From assembly GCA_030078075.1 (NCBI GenBank), contig CP119638.1, forward strand, positions 261,501 through 325,500: DNA of 64,000 nucleotides, in the 5' to 3' direction. The notes below the pieces were generated by a model that was not told the origin of the DNA, ran no database searches, and saw nothing but the letters and a program-made list of their open reading frames with translations. Shown in pieces: positions 9,233 to 20,080 of this stretch (position 1 is the stretch's first letter; the number at the start of each line of letters is the position of its first letter). The position numbers and the translations under genes are program-made. The DNA comes from Crithidia sp. LVH-60A. Its lineage: Eukaryota; Euglenozoa; Kinetoplastea; Trypanosomatida; Trypanosomatidae.

Positions 9233-12200
9233 TTAGCCACGCCGCGCAGCCGACTTGAGCCGTGCGGCCTGCCGCAGCACCAGCGTCTCTGCCTCGAGGT
9301 TGCCCACCGTGTGCAGGAGGCTGCTGAAGTCGCCCAAGGCGTGTAGCACTGCCTCCGACATCGCACTCGTGCTCTTTCCCTCCGCCGCCGCACCGCCAGC
9401 TTCGTCCGTCGGGTGCGATGCCACCGCATTCCCACCGCCAGAAGGGCGTACGAGTGCGTCGTGGTACTGCGACAGCACGAGGGCCAAGACACCCGCCACG
9501 TCGGTGTAGTGTGCCGACTCCATCAGCAACGACAGCGCCGGCAGCAGCGTCTCCTGCGGGGCCCCACCACCAGCGAGGAGAAGCGCCGCCCCCTAGCAGC
9601 CGGTAGCCCCGCTGCACCGACAGCGCCGACCACCGCTGCAGCACCTCCTCGACAAGCGGGCGTTGCGGCTGCGGCAGTGCCTTGACGAGCACCACGGCAT
9701 CCCGCCAGAGCCCCTTCGACTGCAGCGTCAGACAGGCGCCACGGTACTCGCCAGCCAGCACCAGCTTCTCCACCGCCGCGGCCACGTCGCCCTGTGCCAG
9801 CAGCATCGCCGCCGCCCGCTTCGCAGCCGCCACGAAGAGCGTCGAGCTGGCCGACTCGGCAGTCGAGGCCTGCTTGCCCCCACTCGCCGCCGCCACCGCC
9901 ATGCTGAGCGTCGCCATCGCGTTGTACTCCTTCGACTGCGACGGCGCGTCGAGCAGCGCCTCGATGGCCTGCTGGTGTCGCTGCAGCTGCAGCCACTCCC
10001 GGGCAAGGGAAAGCCGAGTGCCGCTGTCGTCGTCGCTGCTGCGGTAGTTGCCGGCGTTAATCTGCAGGGCGGCGGTGCGCTGCTCGTTGAGGAGGATGCG
10101 GTTGCGGCGTACGGTGTGGCCTGGCGCGAGGGCCTCGGCGTACGCATCAGCGCTGGGGAACATCTCCGGCACCGACGTCACTGCCGCAGCGGCGGACGCG
10201 GGTGGCGGTGGGGGAGAGGCAGCAGCAGCAGCAACAGCAACAGCAGCAACGGGAAAACCGTTTCCGACGTTGCCACCAGCTGAGGCAAAGCTCTGTCTTC
10301 CTTCGCCGGCCAACACCGTCTCCGATGGGGAAGTTGGGGGAGAGGAAGTCGACGGCGCCAGCCCGCACACCACCGACGGCGTCCAGCCCTGCAAGGCCGT
10401 CACGGCGAGCCGCATGAAGCGTTGCTTCGACACCTGCCCCAGGAAACCGGCCACCACTGTTGCACGCTCCAGGCACAGCAGCGGGCTGCTCCCACCACTC
10501 GCCGCGCCATATTGCGCGTTGCAGCGCTCCAGCAGTCGCAGCACGTCGTGCGGCACCATCGTCGTGCGGTACAGCTCCAGCTCATCAAAGAGGGTCACGA
10601 TGGCGTCGGTGAGCAGCTGGCCGAAGGGGCCGCGACACGGACGGGCAGAGGCGGGGACAGCATCCATCACCGCGCTCGGCAGCCGCGCAAACGCGCCAGA
10701 AGACGACACAGCTTCACCATTACTGGCAGTGTGGCCGATCTCCGCAGCGACGGCAGCATTGCCAGCACTGTCCTTCCCTCCCGCACAGCTGTCCAGCTCC
10801 AGCGCCACCTGCACGTAGGTGCGGTGCGCAGGCAGAAGGAACGACAAGTTCTTCATGGGCCGCCGCAGGGCTCGGTAGCGCACGCTGCTGTTCATCTCCG
10901 CCAGGTTCGCGTCGAAGACGTAGAGGCAGCCGTCGGTGCCCAGAACACAGAGCGACTCGCCAGCCCAGTAGAGCGACAGGGCACGGACATCAGCGGAGAC
11001 GCCGCAGGAGGAGAGGGCACGGCGCTCGCCTGTCGTGATGTCCCACACCGCAAAGACACCCGTCTCGAACAACACCGCTACGACGCTCGAAGCAGCAGCG
11101 GCGCCAGCAGCACCTCCGCCGTCGCTCGTGGAAGGTAAGGCGGTAGCCGCGGCCGCGCCGCTGACACTCGCGGAGACGTCGAGCGCCGGTGCGTCGTCGT
11201 CGCGCGCGAAGGAGTTGGAGGCGACCCACGTCAGCGGGGAGGAGAAGCTCATGAACTCGTTGCCAACTGGAGAGCGCGAAGGCGGAGCCGGGCCGGCAAG
11301 ACAGAGCACCGCGCCGCTGTTCACCGGGGCATCGCGCAGGCGCCGCACCGCCAGCCGAGTGCCCTGTGCGTGCAGCACGACACCGTTGCCGTGGCCGTCC
11401 CACGTCACGAGACCGTCGCCCACCACGGCGGACCGCACCGCACCCTCTGACACGGCAGGGTTGAAGAGCGGGATGGCGTCGCGGCTCACCACCACGCGGT
11501 CCTTGTACACCGACCAGAGCGACAGCGTCCCCTCCGAGAAGAGCACCGCCAGCAGCTGCGGCGTGCCCTGCACCCCGCTCAGACACCGCCGCATCGTCGG
11601 TGGCGCCCACGACACGTTTGCGACGCCGAGGCCGGAGTGGATGTGCACGAGGCGGCTCTCCTCGGCCGTCCACACCTCGAAGGTGCCGTTCCAGTACGTG
11701 AGCAGCACGTACGTGGTGTTGGGGTCCATTGTGATCTCCTTCATGCGCGTCTGCTCCGGCACAGAGGACGGCTTCCGCAGCACCCGCACCACCTCCCCGG
11801 TTCGGGTGTCGATGAGGGAGACTTGGTGGTGGTGGCGGTACTGCTGGACGCGGTTGGAGACGACCCAGACCAGGTCGCTCCACTTGTGGCCGCACAGGAG
11901 TACAATTTGGGTGCCGCCCGAGTAGACGAGGTTGAAGCGGCGCACCGCGATGGCGTGGGTGATGTCCATCAAGGCGAGGTGGCCACTCTCCAAGGCCACG
12001 CAGCAGTGGTGTGCCCCGACAGGGCAGCACGTGACGGGACGCACGACAGGCGCCAGCCAGCACCCAAGCAGCTTCCACCGCCGCGACACCGGCCGGTACC
12101 GCCAGTGGGCGATGGCGCCATCCTCGAAGAGCACGGCAAAGCGCGCCGGGTCGAGCTCCGACTGCACCACGTTGGCGGTCAGCTTCGCCGTGATGCGGAC

Positions 12201-13229
12201 GCCGCGCACGTCGGTGGCGACGGTGGTGAAGCGGTCGTGGCGGGTCATGTGCCATGCAACAAGGCGCTGGTCAGAGCCGAAGGAGTACAAGACGGGGAGG
12301 GCCTTGGTGCTCTCTGGCACGACCGCCGACGCCGTGAAGGTCGCGGAGGAGCGGAAGATGCGGCGGAACTCGACGTCGTCGGGCATCCACAGCAGCGACT
12401 CGTTCAGCATCAGCCCCAGCTTCCAGTCGTAGCACCCCACCGTGCTGCGGGTGGCGAAGTAGAGCACCTCCTCCTGCGCATCGCTGAAGAAGGCGTCCAA
12501 CACCGTCGCGGAGCCATCGCCGCTGTCGTAGATTAAATCCTTCGCCACCGGCGGCTCCGCCCCGCCTTCCAGCACAATGGAACGAATGATGCGCAGGCGA
12601 TCGCCCAGCACCACCGCACAGCAGTGGCGGTCATTCAGCCGCGACAGCGTCGTCAGCGACGGCGGGCTCTGACTGTTGACAAGGGAGCTCTGCGGCACGT
12701 CAAGCGGCAGACCACCTGGCGGCAGTGGCGTGTTGTCGACGAGGTGGGAGTTGAAGATGTAGCTGCGGCTGTCCGCCGTCACGACGAGCAGGTGCTCCTC
12801 GGTGAGAAGGGCGAGGGACTGGATGGGACCTTGGCAGGGAGTCTGGATGCTCGTCAACGCCACGCCCTCCACCACGTCCCAGTACATGAGCACGCCACTT
12901 GCGTCACCGCTCCAGAGAAAGAGACCTGTCTGCAGATAGGAGGCGGGCGGCCGACGCCACAGCAGCGCTCGCACAGCCGCCTTGTGCCCGCTGAGAGACT
13001 GCGTGAGCTGCATGCTGGTCATGTCGTAAACGAAGATCACCTCGCCGCCGCTGCTGACGGCAGAGCTGCAGGCGAGGAGCTGCTGCGGCCCGTAGGCGGC
13101 CGACTGGAAGGCGAAGCTACGGCCACCGGCATCGGAAAGGATGGTAGGGAAGCCGCTGCTGTTGTGCGTGTTGCCGCAGCCCGGTATCACCTTGGGTGAG
13201 AGCTGAGGAGCGGCGACGACGGAGCTCAT
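9233..13229 (-). CDS. WDR11-like WD40 protein, one frame change near the C-terminus
   Basis: About 1331 residues. The N-terminus holds WD40-type strands (EVIFVYDMTSMQLTQSLSGH, then FLWSGDASGVLMYWDVVEG, GPIQSLALL), with further WD-like blades up to about residue 780. Ala/Ser/Pro low-complexity inserts separate them from a C-terminal helical region (LAREWLQLQRHQQAIEALLD, AKRAAAMLLAQGDVAAAVEK, LVLAGEYRGACLTL). That arrangement and the helical-region wording match WDR11, a trafficking factor that works with FAM91A1 and TBC1D23 at the trans-Golgi. The frame shifts at a run of five C at 9589-9593. After it the true C-terminus continues as LLMESAHYTDVAGVLALVL to the stop at 9233, while the unshifted frame turns into Gly/Arg-rich nonsense. 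WDR11 assignment is good but not certain; another large WD40/alpha-solenoid protein is the alternative. Confidence 0.72.
10219..10250 (+). repeat. CAG/CAA trinucleotide run inside the WDR11-like gene
   Basis: An AGC/AAC-type triplet run on the plus strand encodes an alanine/valine-rich segment on the coding minus strand. It lies in a low-complexity linker, so length variation there should be tolerated. Confidence 0.6.
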
Positions 13230-14809
13230 GAGGTGTGAATGCTTCGCTTCAACTTCGTCTACACCGGCTCTGAATTTTTTTTTGCAGCTCCCCTTGTCTG
13301 TGTGTGATTAATTTTGTTTTTTTTCTGTTATAGGTGTCACCTCTTGAATGATCTATTTTCTATATATAAGCAGCGGTAAGAAAACGCCAACGCAACGCGA
13401 GAAAAGATGGGGAAAAAACGTTCGCTGCCGGTAATTTGTGAAACGGGGTGCGACGTGAGTACAGCAAAGGGAAGAATACGGGGATTGAATTAATTAAAAA
13501 ATGTAATAAAGAAGCGCGCAAATTGGTGTTGAGCTGCTGCACATCGACCACCTCGCTGCGCCGGTGAATAGTGTGAGTCTGTCCCGTATTTTAGAGGAAG
13601 TAGAACCGCAGCGCCGATTCTTCGGCACGCTTTGCAGTGATGTGTGGTAGCACAGTAAAGAGGATGTTTGTGGGTGAGTTCATTGGTGTTTTTTTTTTCC
13701 AGAAAGACAAGGCGGGAAAAAGAAGAGAATACAAAAAATGCGTGATAACATTCACAACGACGCTCAGAGAGAAGCACAGCATATGGGCATCAAGGAAAAG
13801 CGGTCCATTATCCTCGCATCACGACATGAGTACAACGCATCATACCCACCGCAGAAAAAAAAAATTCATCCAGCCATCGCCTATCTGCGCAAACCGTTCT
13901 AATACGTGTGGCCGCTCTTTCAGTTCCGCTTCATTTATCTGCGTCCGTACTTCTGATTCACTAGTATATTCGTTCAATTCCTTTTGCTTTTCCTGGAGGC
14001 ATTCATTTGGTATCTTTTTTTTGATGGAAGGTCCATCCTGTGCTGTGTGCTAAGACGTACAGTAGTGCGATACGAAAACCAGAAAATATTGAAAATACGT
14101 TTTATAGGAGCAAGAATAGTGATAAAAAGCAAGCATCGCACAGCGCAGCGGCAGAGAGAAGGACAACACCACAGTGAAAGAAGCACCTTCAACCTAGTAG
14201 GAGTAAAAGAAAAAAAAATAGTATATGGATATGCATTATGCACACGCTCTCTCCGCACGCTAGCGCATGCCTTGTCGAGTTAGAGAGCTCAGTGTCCATT
14301 TCTTTCACTCAGTTAAAGTCAATGGAGGACGGGGGGAAGGGGGAAGAAATAAACGGAAGTGTGGAGAGCTGCTTCACGCACTTTGCAGCAAGAAGAAAAC
14401 GATGCAATCGTACCTTTTATTCGTTCTTTTCGAAGAACGGAAGATACGCAGGTGAGACACGATGGTGGCGTCTAGTATAGCAAGGAGTCGCATACGGTGC
14501 TGGCGAGGAGGAGAGGCGAAAAGGAGATCAAAGGCACAGCACTGCAAGAGAGTTGGTGAAGGTAGAGAGAGAGATGAACAAAGAAAGGAAGGAGAAAAAG
14601 CAGGGTAGGCAAAGGAAAAGAGAAACAAATTACATGCTCTTATTGTCTCACGATTTTCTTTTTCTTGTCCTCCTGTCTTTTTCTTCAGCTCAAGGTTCCA
14701 AGAGGTTTTGTGAGACGTAGCTCTGTGCTCGTCCCTCTCCCTCTCCCTCCTTGCTCCCAAAATTCAGATCTCCGTGACCGCCGCAGCGTACGAATGCGAG
14801 CACAGACGC
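13230..14809. other. Long spacer between PGM2-type and WDR11-like genes
   Basis: About 1.6 kb, A/T-rich, with scattered homopolymers. Open frames present have UTR composition and no recognisable domain. I see no RNA gene or repeat family. Confidence 0.4.
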
Positions 14810-16591
14810 CTACAGGTTGCTAAAGACGCTCACATCCTCTGGCCGCATCGCCAGGCCAAACTTCGTGGGCTGCATCAGCTGCTCCACGGCCTTGCGAACA
14901 AAGGCGCGCAGCTCCGCCGCACCAGACGCGTTCTTGGTCACCAGCTCCGCGTACCACTTGATCTTCGGCTCCGTTCCGCTGCCACGGATGATAAATCGGA
15001 TGCCGCCCTCCACGTAGAACATCACCATCGGCTCCTTGCCCAGCAAGGCACGACCCGATGATTCCGCCGTGTCCACCTGCGCCGCGAGGTCCACCACCCG
15101 CGTCACCTTCCGCCCACCCACCGTGCTGGGGTAGCGACCGCCCTCCGCTGTCTGGATGCTCTTCAGCACCAGCCCCGTCTTGGCTGGGTCATCCGACGTG
15201 GTGTAGGAGTTGTAGGTGAAGTGGTAGCCGTATGTGTCGTAGATGCACTGCAGCTGCTCTGCCAAGCTCCGCTGCTTCTCCCTGCGCAGGTAGCAGGCGA
15301 GGTCTGCCATCACCATAGCCGCCGTTACGCCGTCCTTGTCCATCACACGGCTGCCCCACATAAAGCCAATCGCCTCTTCGTAGGCAAAGATGGGCTGCAG
15401 CCCTTCCGCCTTGGCTCGCTGCATCGCCATGTTGCCCATGAACTTGAAGCCGGTCAGCGTCTCCGAGTACTGCAGGCCCTCCTTCGCAGCCATCGTCTTG
15501 AGCACGCAGGAGCTCACCACGGTGGAGAGCAGCAGGCACTTCTTCAGATCGCGGCCGTGGCGGCGTGCGCAGTCAATCGCCCACCAGCCCAGCAGCGTGC
15601 CGATTTCGTTGCCGGTGAAGCACTTCCACCCTTTTCTTCCGGGCAGACGCTCCGCCACGGCGAGGCGGTCGGCGTCGGGGTCGTTGGCCAACACCACCGT
15701 CGCGTCGTTGCGCTCCGCGACCATAAACGACAGCGCGAGGGCCGTCTTGCCCTCCTCGGGGTTGGGGAAGGGGACGGAGGGGAAGTCGGGGTTCGGCCGC
15801 GCCTGCTCCTCCACGATGCTCAGGTTTTCCGCTGGCACGTGAAGCACCTGCTGCAGCGCGTGCGTCGTGAAGTCAGTGCCGACGCCGTGCATGGCGGTGT
15901 AGGCGAAGCGCACCGCCTTCGGGTCGCCTGCCGGGGTATAGGAAGTCCGCAGCGTGCTGAAGTAGCTTTTGAAGATTTCGTCGTAGGGGTCGACGTGGTC
16001 GGAGGCGGAAAACGGGGCCCACGAGGAGGGCAGCGGAGTGAGGTGGGCGTCGATCGACGCGGCAATCGCCTTATCCGTTGGCGACACAATCTGCGCGCCG
16101 TTGCCGGCGTACACCTTGAAGCCGTTGTACTCCTTTGGGTTGTGACTCGCCGTCACCATCACCCCCGCCAGCGCCTTGTAGAAGGTCACGGCATACGGCA
16201 CAAAGGGCGTGGGGACGCAGCGGCGGTACAGGTAGGTTTTGATGCCGTGCTGGTGCAGCACCGTCGAGGTGATTTCAGCAAAGCGGCGGCTGTTGTGGCG
16301 CCCGTCGTAGCCGACGACGACTCCGCGACGCAGCTCCGCCGTGGCGTGCTGCGCGCGCAGGTAGGCGGCGAGTCCCTGCGCCGTCTGCAGCACCGTCAGC
16401 TGGTTCATGTGGGCGTTGCCGGCCCCCATCTTCGAGCGCAGCCCCGCCGTGCCGAACTTCATGCGGTTGCCGAGAATCTTCTGCAGCGTGGCGGTGTCGC
16501 CATTGGCGGCGAGAGCCCCCACGGCGGCCCGCGTTTTCGGGTCGCGGTCCCACTCCAGCCACTGCTTCACCAGCGCGTCTGCCGATGCCAT
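14810..16591 (-). CDS. Phosphohexomutase, PGM2 / phosphopentomutase type
   Basis: 593 residues, the usual length for the PGM2 branch of the alpha-D-phosphohexomutase family. It interconverts sugar 1-phosphates and sugar 5- or 6-phosphates. The start is typical (LVKQWLEWDRDPKT). The phosphoserine loop VMVTASHNPKEYNGFKVY puts the catalytic Ser at about residue 149. The Mg2+ loop NDPDADRLAVAE lies at about 304-309, the sugar loop EEAIGFMWG follows, and the phosphate-binding RGSGTEPKIKW sits at about 536-542. All four catalytic loops are intact and the frame is unbroken. In Leishmania such proteins are annotated as phosphomannomutase-like; the PGM2 assignment suggests ribose or deoxyribose phosphate as substrate, which sequence alone cannot settle. 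No peroxisomal (glycosomal) PTS1 is present at the C-terminus (FSNL). Confidence 0.9.
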   Translation of the reverse strand: MASADALVKQWLEWDRDPKTRAAVGALAANGDTATLQKILGNRMKFGTAGLRSKMGAGNAHMNQLTVLQTAQGLAAYLRAQHATAELRRGVVVGYDGRHNSRRFAEITSTVLHQHGIKTYLYRRCVPTPFVPYAVTFYKALAGVMVTASHNPKEYNGFKVYAGNGAQIVSPTDKAIAASIDAHLTPLPSSWAPFSASDHVDPYDEIFKSYFSTLRTSYTPAGDPKAVRFAYTAMHGVGTDFTTHALQQVLHVPAENLSIVEEQARPNPDFPSVPFPNPEEGKTALALSFMVAERNDATVVLANDPDADRLAVAERLPGRKGWKCFTGNEIGTLLGWWAIDCARRHGRDLKKCLLLSTVVSSCVLKTMAAKEGLQYSETLTGFKFMGNMAMQRAKAEGLQPIFAYEEAIGFMWGSRVMDKDGVTAAMVMADLACYLRREKQRSLAEQLQCIYDTYGYHFTYNSYTTSDDPAKTGLVLKSIQTAEGGRYPSTVGGRKVTRVVDLAAQVDTAESSGRALLGKEPMVMFYVEGGIRFIIRGSGTEPKIKWYAELVTKNASGAAELRAFVRKAVEQLMQPTKFGLAMRPEDVSVFSNL

Positions 16592-17286
16592 TGCTGTTTC
16601 GGTGCTGCTGCCGACAGTTGCTGTATTTAAGAATGTGTGCTTGTTTGTGTTTTAAAAGGTATCCTTTGACTTTGTTGTTGTTTTTGTTGTTTTTGTTGTG
16701 TATAAGCGTGTGAAGCTGTGAGGCAGGCACCGGTGTAGCGCCGTTAAAGAAGTTAAGATGCGCGGTGACGTCGTGATTGTTGCTGTATTGAACCTTTTTT
16801 TTTTTTTGAGGGAGGAAGAGAGAAGTTTACTAAAGCCTCTACCGATGTTCCTTTATTTTTTTTGTTGTTTTTGGTGTTTTTTTTTGGGCTCCATTAGAGA
16901 GCACAAAGAGTAAAGAAAGGGGAAGAGAAATGCAGAAGAATGAAAATTCTTCACTGGAACCACAAAGGCGAAAGACAGAACCGAGATGCCCTCAACCGCA
17001 AGCAGACTCTGCTCGCCGTCCTCTCCATCTCTGCGCAAGTCTGTGCTGCACAGAAGGAAAATGCGGTCATGCCAACGTGTTAAGAAGCCCACACTGTCAT
17101 TTCTTGCCGGTAGGCGCGTTCAAACTGTCTTTTGTCTGCTAAGGTGTGCCATGGGCTGTAGCACGAACAATCTGACCCTTCATCTGTAGACAATAAAAGT
17201 AGAGCAAACGACACAAGCACTTTTTTTTTCCCTGCGCTCACGCGGACGCCAAGTTACAAATGCTTGCTGACTTTCCACAAGACGTA
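16592..17286. other. Spacer upstream of the PGM2-type gene
   Basis: About 700 bases. T runs on plus at about 16796-16806 and 16855-16890 are A runs on the minus strand, so they are not splice tracts for this unit. No gene supported. Confidence 0.4.
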
Positions 17287-18171
17287 TCAGCTGCCGTGCT
17301 GGCGTGCAACACGATCGAGGTAGTGCACAAGACTTGCCCAGCCCGCCACCAACTCAATGCTGCCACACAGCGCCGTAAATGCCGACAGCGACACCTCCGC
17401 AGGCACCACAACGCTCTGTCCTGCTTCAGCTGCAGTAGATGCAGAGGGATGAGCAGCAGGGAAGGCTTGCCTGTCGTAGAGCACGAGGGAATCAAACGCC
17501 GCGTCATGAAAGGCGCGCAAACAGGCACGTGTGTTCGCCGTCTTCAGCTCCGGCCATGTAGCTTCTAGCTCATACTGAATCGCACCCGAGACACGGCCAC
17601 TGCTGCTGCTGCTGCCGCCGCCACCACCACGCGGCCCAGGAGCGCTATTTTGCTCACCAGCTGCGGCTCGGCGGCTGAGAGAGCTGCTCTGCCCAGCCCC
17701 CACGACACCGCCGACCTCACGCATGAGTCGCAGGCTCTTAGACCCCGTCATCGTCAGCTCCAGCGGCATGCACACGGTGCGGCGGAGCTGCTGCTGGATG
17801 CGGCGCTGCTGCGACTCCTCCTTCTTCTTGCTCGGCATGGTTGAGGCTTGAACGTAGGTGGGGTGGATCAGCGAGCAGAGAAAGTAGTCGCACTGACGCA
17901 GCGTCTGTGGCTCCACGACGCCGTGCAGCGTGTGCGCCAGGCGTTGTGTGGCTTCCTCTCTCCAGTCTGTCGGGAGGAGAAGAAGCGACGATTTTACCGC
18001 GTCGTCGAGGACGTGTCGCTCGTTGTGGTTGAACACAGCTGCACGACTCCCCCGCTGTAGTGGGGACGCGGTGGCTTCGGTGAAGTTGGGCAGACTTTCT
18101 CGTAGCGAGGCTACCCACTCGCTGCGGCGCTGCAGAAGCGCGGCGGCCCCACTGGCCTGCCTGTACGACAT
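17287..18171 (-). CDS. Conserved-looking protein of unknown function
   Basis: About 294 residues from the ATG at 18171 (MSYRQASGAAALLQRR). I do not recognise it. It has an N-terminal helical part (HVLDDAVKSSLLLLPTDW, QRLAHTLHGVVEPQTLRQCD), a basic Gln/Arg segment (KKKEESQQRRIQQQLRR), a Gly/Ser-rich linker of about 35 residues, and a compact C-terminal helical domain (NTRACLRAFHDAAFDSLVLY, SAFTALCGSIELVAGWASL). No membrane segment or catalytic motif is obvious. Codon use and clean boundaries support a real gene. The 40 residues encoded upstream of 18171 look like UTR. Confidence 0.7.
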   Translation of the reverse strand: MSYRQASGAAALLQRRSEWVASLRESLPNFTEATASPLQRGSRAAVFNHNERHVLDDAVKSSLLLLPTDWREEATQRLAHTLHGVVEPQTLRQCDYFLCSLIHPTYVQASTMPSKKKEESQQRRIQQQLRRTVCMPLELTMTGSKSLRLMREVGGVVGAGQSSSLSRRAAAGEQNSAPGPRGGGGGSSSSSGRVSGAIQYELEATWPELKTANTRACLRAFHDAAFDSLVLYDRQAFPAAHPSASTAAEAGQSVVVPAEVSLSAFTALCGSIELVAGWASLVHYLDRVARQHGS

Positions 18172-18580
18172 CGAACTTTGAGAAAGAAGACGAGAATGGA
18201 AAAAGTAAAGGGGAGAAGGTTCGAAGGAGAAGACATGATATCCCAGCATCAACAATAGTATCCGCTCTCTTTCTTTTTTCCTCTGCAACAAGCACGAAAG
18301 TCAGGAAGAATAGTTTGCTTCTTCGTTTTCTCTTTTGCCTCACATCTCATCGAGGAACCCCTCAGAGGGTCACTGCGCACAAAGCTAGCGCGCAAAACGC
18401 CTTTGCTTCTTCTTCCTCGCAGCACTCCTCCTTCTGCGGGCGGGATCAACTCTCGCTGCCACGCATACGCATGCGTGTCCTTCACCAGTTTGTCTGTGTG
18501 TTAGAAGCAGAAAAAGCTCTCTCTGTGGTATCAGAAACAAAAAAAAAAGACAGCGTACATTTACTGCAGCAACTCTCTCC
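18172..18580. other. Spacer upstream of the unknown gene
   Basis: About 410 bases of A/T-rich spacer. The minus strand has pyrimidine-rich stretches around 18180-18215 and 18270-18350 that could serve splicing. Nothing else seen. Confidence 0.4.
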
Positions 18581-19828
18581 CTAGTAGAAGAGCTTGCGGT
18601 GCAGCACCGAGGCTCCCTCCTCCGCCCACTCTCCCCGCGTCACCCAAAGCGGCTCGAAGGACGAGCTCGATGCGGCCATGGAGGCACCCGCCCACGCACC
18701 GTCCGCCGACTGCACCACGCTCACCGCGCCGTCCTTCTCATAGCGGAAGTACGATGCGTCTCGCGCCTTCAGCTCCTCCAGCACGCGGTCCCGAAAGCCC
18801 GGCACCATGCAGCCCGCCCCCGCCAGCAGGTGCGGCACCGCGTGCAGCTGCCACTCTGGATCCATGCGCCGCTTGCACGTTGCCATCATCGCCGCAACGC
18901 TCCCTTTGCCGTCCGCCGTGTCGCGGAAGAAGATTTCAAAGGGCACGCCAGCCTTGCGCTCGTCAAGGTGGACGCGCGTGCCGTCGGGTGTCTGCAGATC
19001 CAGCGGGGCGGCCAGTGCCGTACCGGCGGCGGTGGAAGACTTCACCTGCACACCAGCAGTTGGTGTGTGGAAAGGCAGCACACGACCCAAACAGTGCTTC
19101 ACGTCAGCAACCCAGTCATTCCAGTACGCCTCACGCGGCACGGCGTGCGAGAGCGACGGCGCTGCTGCCTCCACGGCAGGACGAAACTTGGACAGCAGCT
19201 CCCCATACTGCGCAGTCACCGCATCTCCGCCAACCGGGACGGTATCGATGGAGTGCCGCAGCGCATAGCCGTCCAGCACCGCGGTCACCGTCGTGTGGCT
19301 GTGGCCGACGTCGAGCACAACGCTGGAGGCGGCACCAGAGGAAAAGGTCCAGCCCACACTCGGACGCATGCAGTAGAGGGCCGTGGTCAGTCCCGGGGTC
19401 TCGAGAATGAGCTGGAAGAGGGCCTCCATCACGTCCACCCGCTCGTGCCACACCTCGGGCAGCACGAGGCAGAGCGGGTCTTGCTCCGTGCAGGCGAGGA
19501 CGTCGCGCTTCATGCGGCGCAGCGAGTCCATGTGCGCGCCGGAGTAGCGCTCCACCTGCCGAAGGCTCCAGAGTGGGAGGAGTGCCTCAGCGGCGTCCGC
19601 CGCGCCGCACGCGTCTCCCTCTCCTCCGTTCACACTGTCAAATGCTGACGCTGTCGCTGTTGCCACATCGTCAAAACTGCGGCTCGCGGCGTACAAGATG
19701 GAGAACAGGTCCACCTCCTCAGGTGCGGCGGTGGCGCGGAGAGCGCGGACGCAGCGGGTGCACGTCGCGTCGCCGATGTAGCCAGCGCGTATGTTGTAGG
19801 TGCCAACCTCCGGAGGAAATGACCACAT
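18581..19828 (-). CDS. Actin-related protein, Arp4/BAF53-like
   Basis: 415 residues with an actin fold signature at both ends. The N-terminus MWSFPPEVGTYNIRAGYIGD stands where actins have the first phosphate loop. The middle VVLDVGHSHTTVTAVLDGYA matches the second phosphate loop. The C-terminus WVTRGEWAEEGASVLHRKLF parallels the actin W-I-[ST]-x-x-E-Y...G-P-[AS]-I-V-H-[RK]-K-C-F ending. The phosphate loops are divergent, which fits nuclear Arps more than filament-forming actin. Arp4 relatives serve chromatin-remodelling and histone acetyltransferase complexes; that role is inferred. An Ala/Thr-rich insert follows the middle region. The start lies directly beside a homopolymer-rich patch, so the 5' flank is unreliable. 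Confidence 0.8.
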   Translation of the reverse strand: MWSFPPEVGTYNIRAGYIGDATCTRCVRALRATAAPEEVDLFSILYAASRSFDDVATATASAFDSVNGGEGDACGAADAAEALLPLWSLRQVERYSGAHMDSLRRMKRDVLACTEQDPLCLVLPEVWHERVDVMEALFQLILETPGLTTALYCMRPSVGWTFSSGAASSVVLDVGHSHTTVTAVLDGYALRHSIDTVPVGGDAVTAQYGELLSKFRPAVEAAAPSLSHAVPREAYWNDWVADVKHCLGRVLPFHTPTAGVQVKSSTAAGTALAAPLDLQTPDGTRVHLDERKAGVPFEIFFRDTADGKGSVAAMMATCKRRMDPEWQLHAVPHLLAGAGCMVPGFRDRVLEELKARDASYFRYEKDGAVSVVQSADGAWAGASMAASSSSFEPLWVTRGEWAEEGASVLHRKLFY

Positions 19829-20080
19829 GACATGGCGTTAATGGGGGGGGAAAAAACCCCGTTTTAAAAATTACCCCTTTAGAAGGAAAAAAAAAAAAAA
19901 AAAAAAAATCCCCCCCCAAAAAAAAAAAAAAAAAAAAAATTTTTTTTTTAAAATACACACACATACACACGTAGAGACGAATTGTTTGATCGACGACGTG
20001 CAACAGGTGAAAAAAAAGGTAGCAACAAGGCAACACCACAAGGAGACACTCGCTCAATGTGCAGTCACGACAGCCGTGGC
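19829..20080. other. Short spacer containing the homopolymer patch
   Basis: About 250 bases between the zinc-binding gene and the Arp gene. Only the part after 19953 looks like normal spacer; it includes a short CA run at 19955-19970. Confidence 0.5.
19841..19953. other. Homopolymer-rich patch, probably unreliable sequence
   Basis: Runs of G, A, C, T and long A follow one another with almost no complex sequence. It resembles the patch inside V-ATPase A, which certainly overwrites real sequence, so this one is probably also corrupted consensus. The splice signal of the Arp gene would lie here. Confidence 0.6.

Noticed and set aside
10990-12255. Minus-strand open frame inside the WDR11-like gene in another frame
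   Set aside because: Overlaps the WD40 frame and is Arg/Gly/Ala/Pro-rich as out-of-frame G/C-rich sequence usually is.
15221-16630. Long plus-strand open frame over the PGM2-type gene
   Set aside because: Antisense shadow; the minus-strand enzyme has all catalytic loops.
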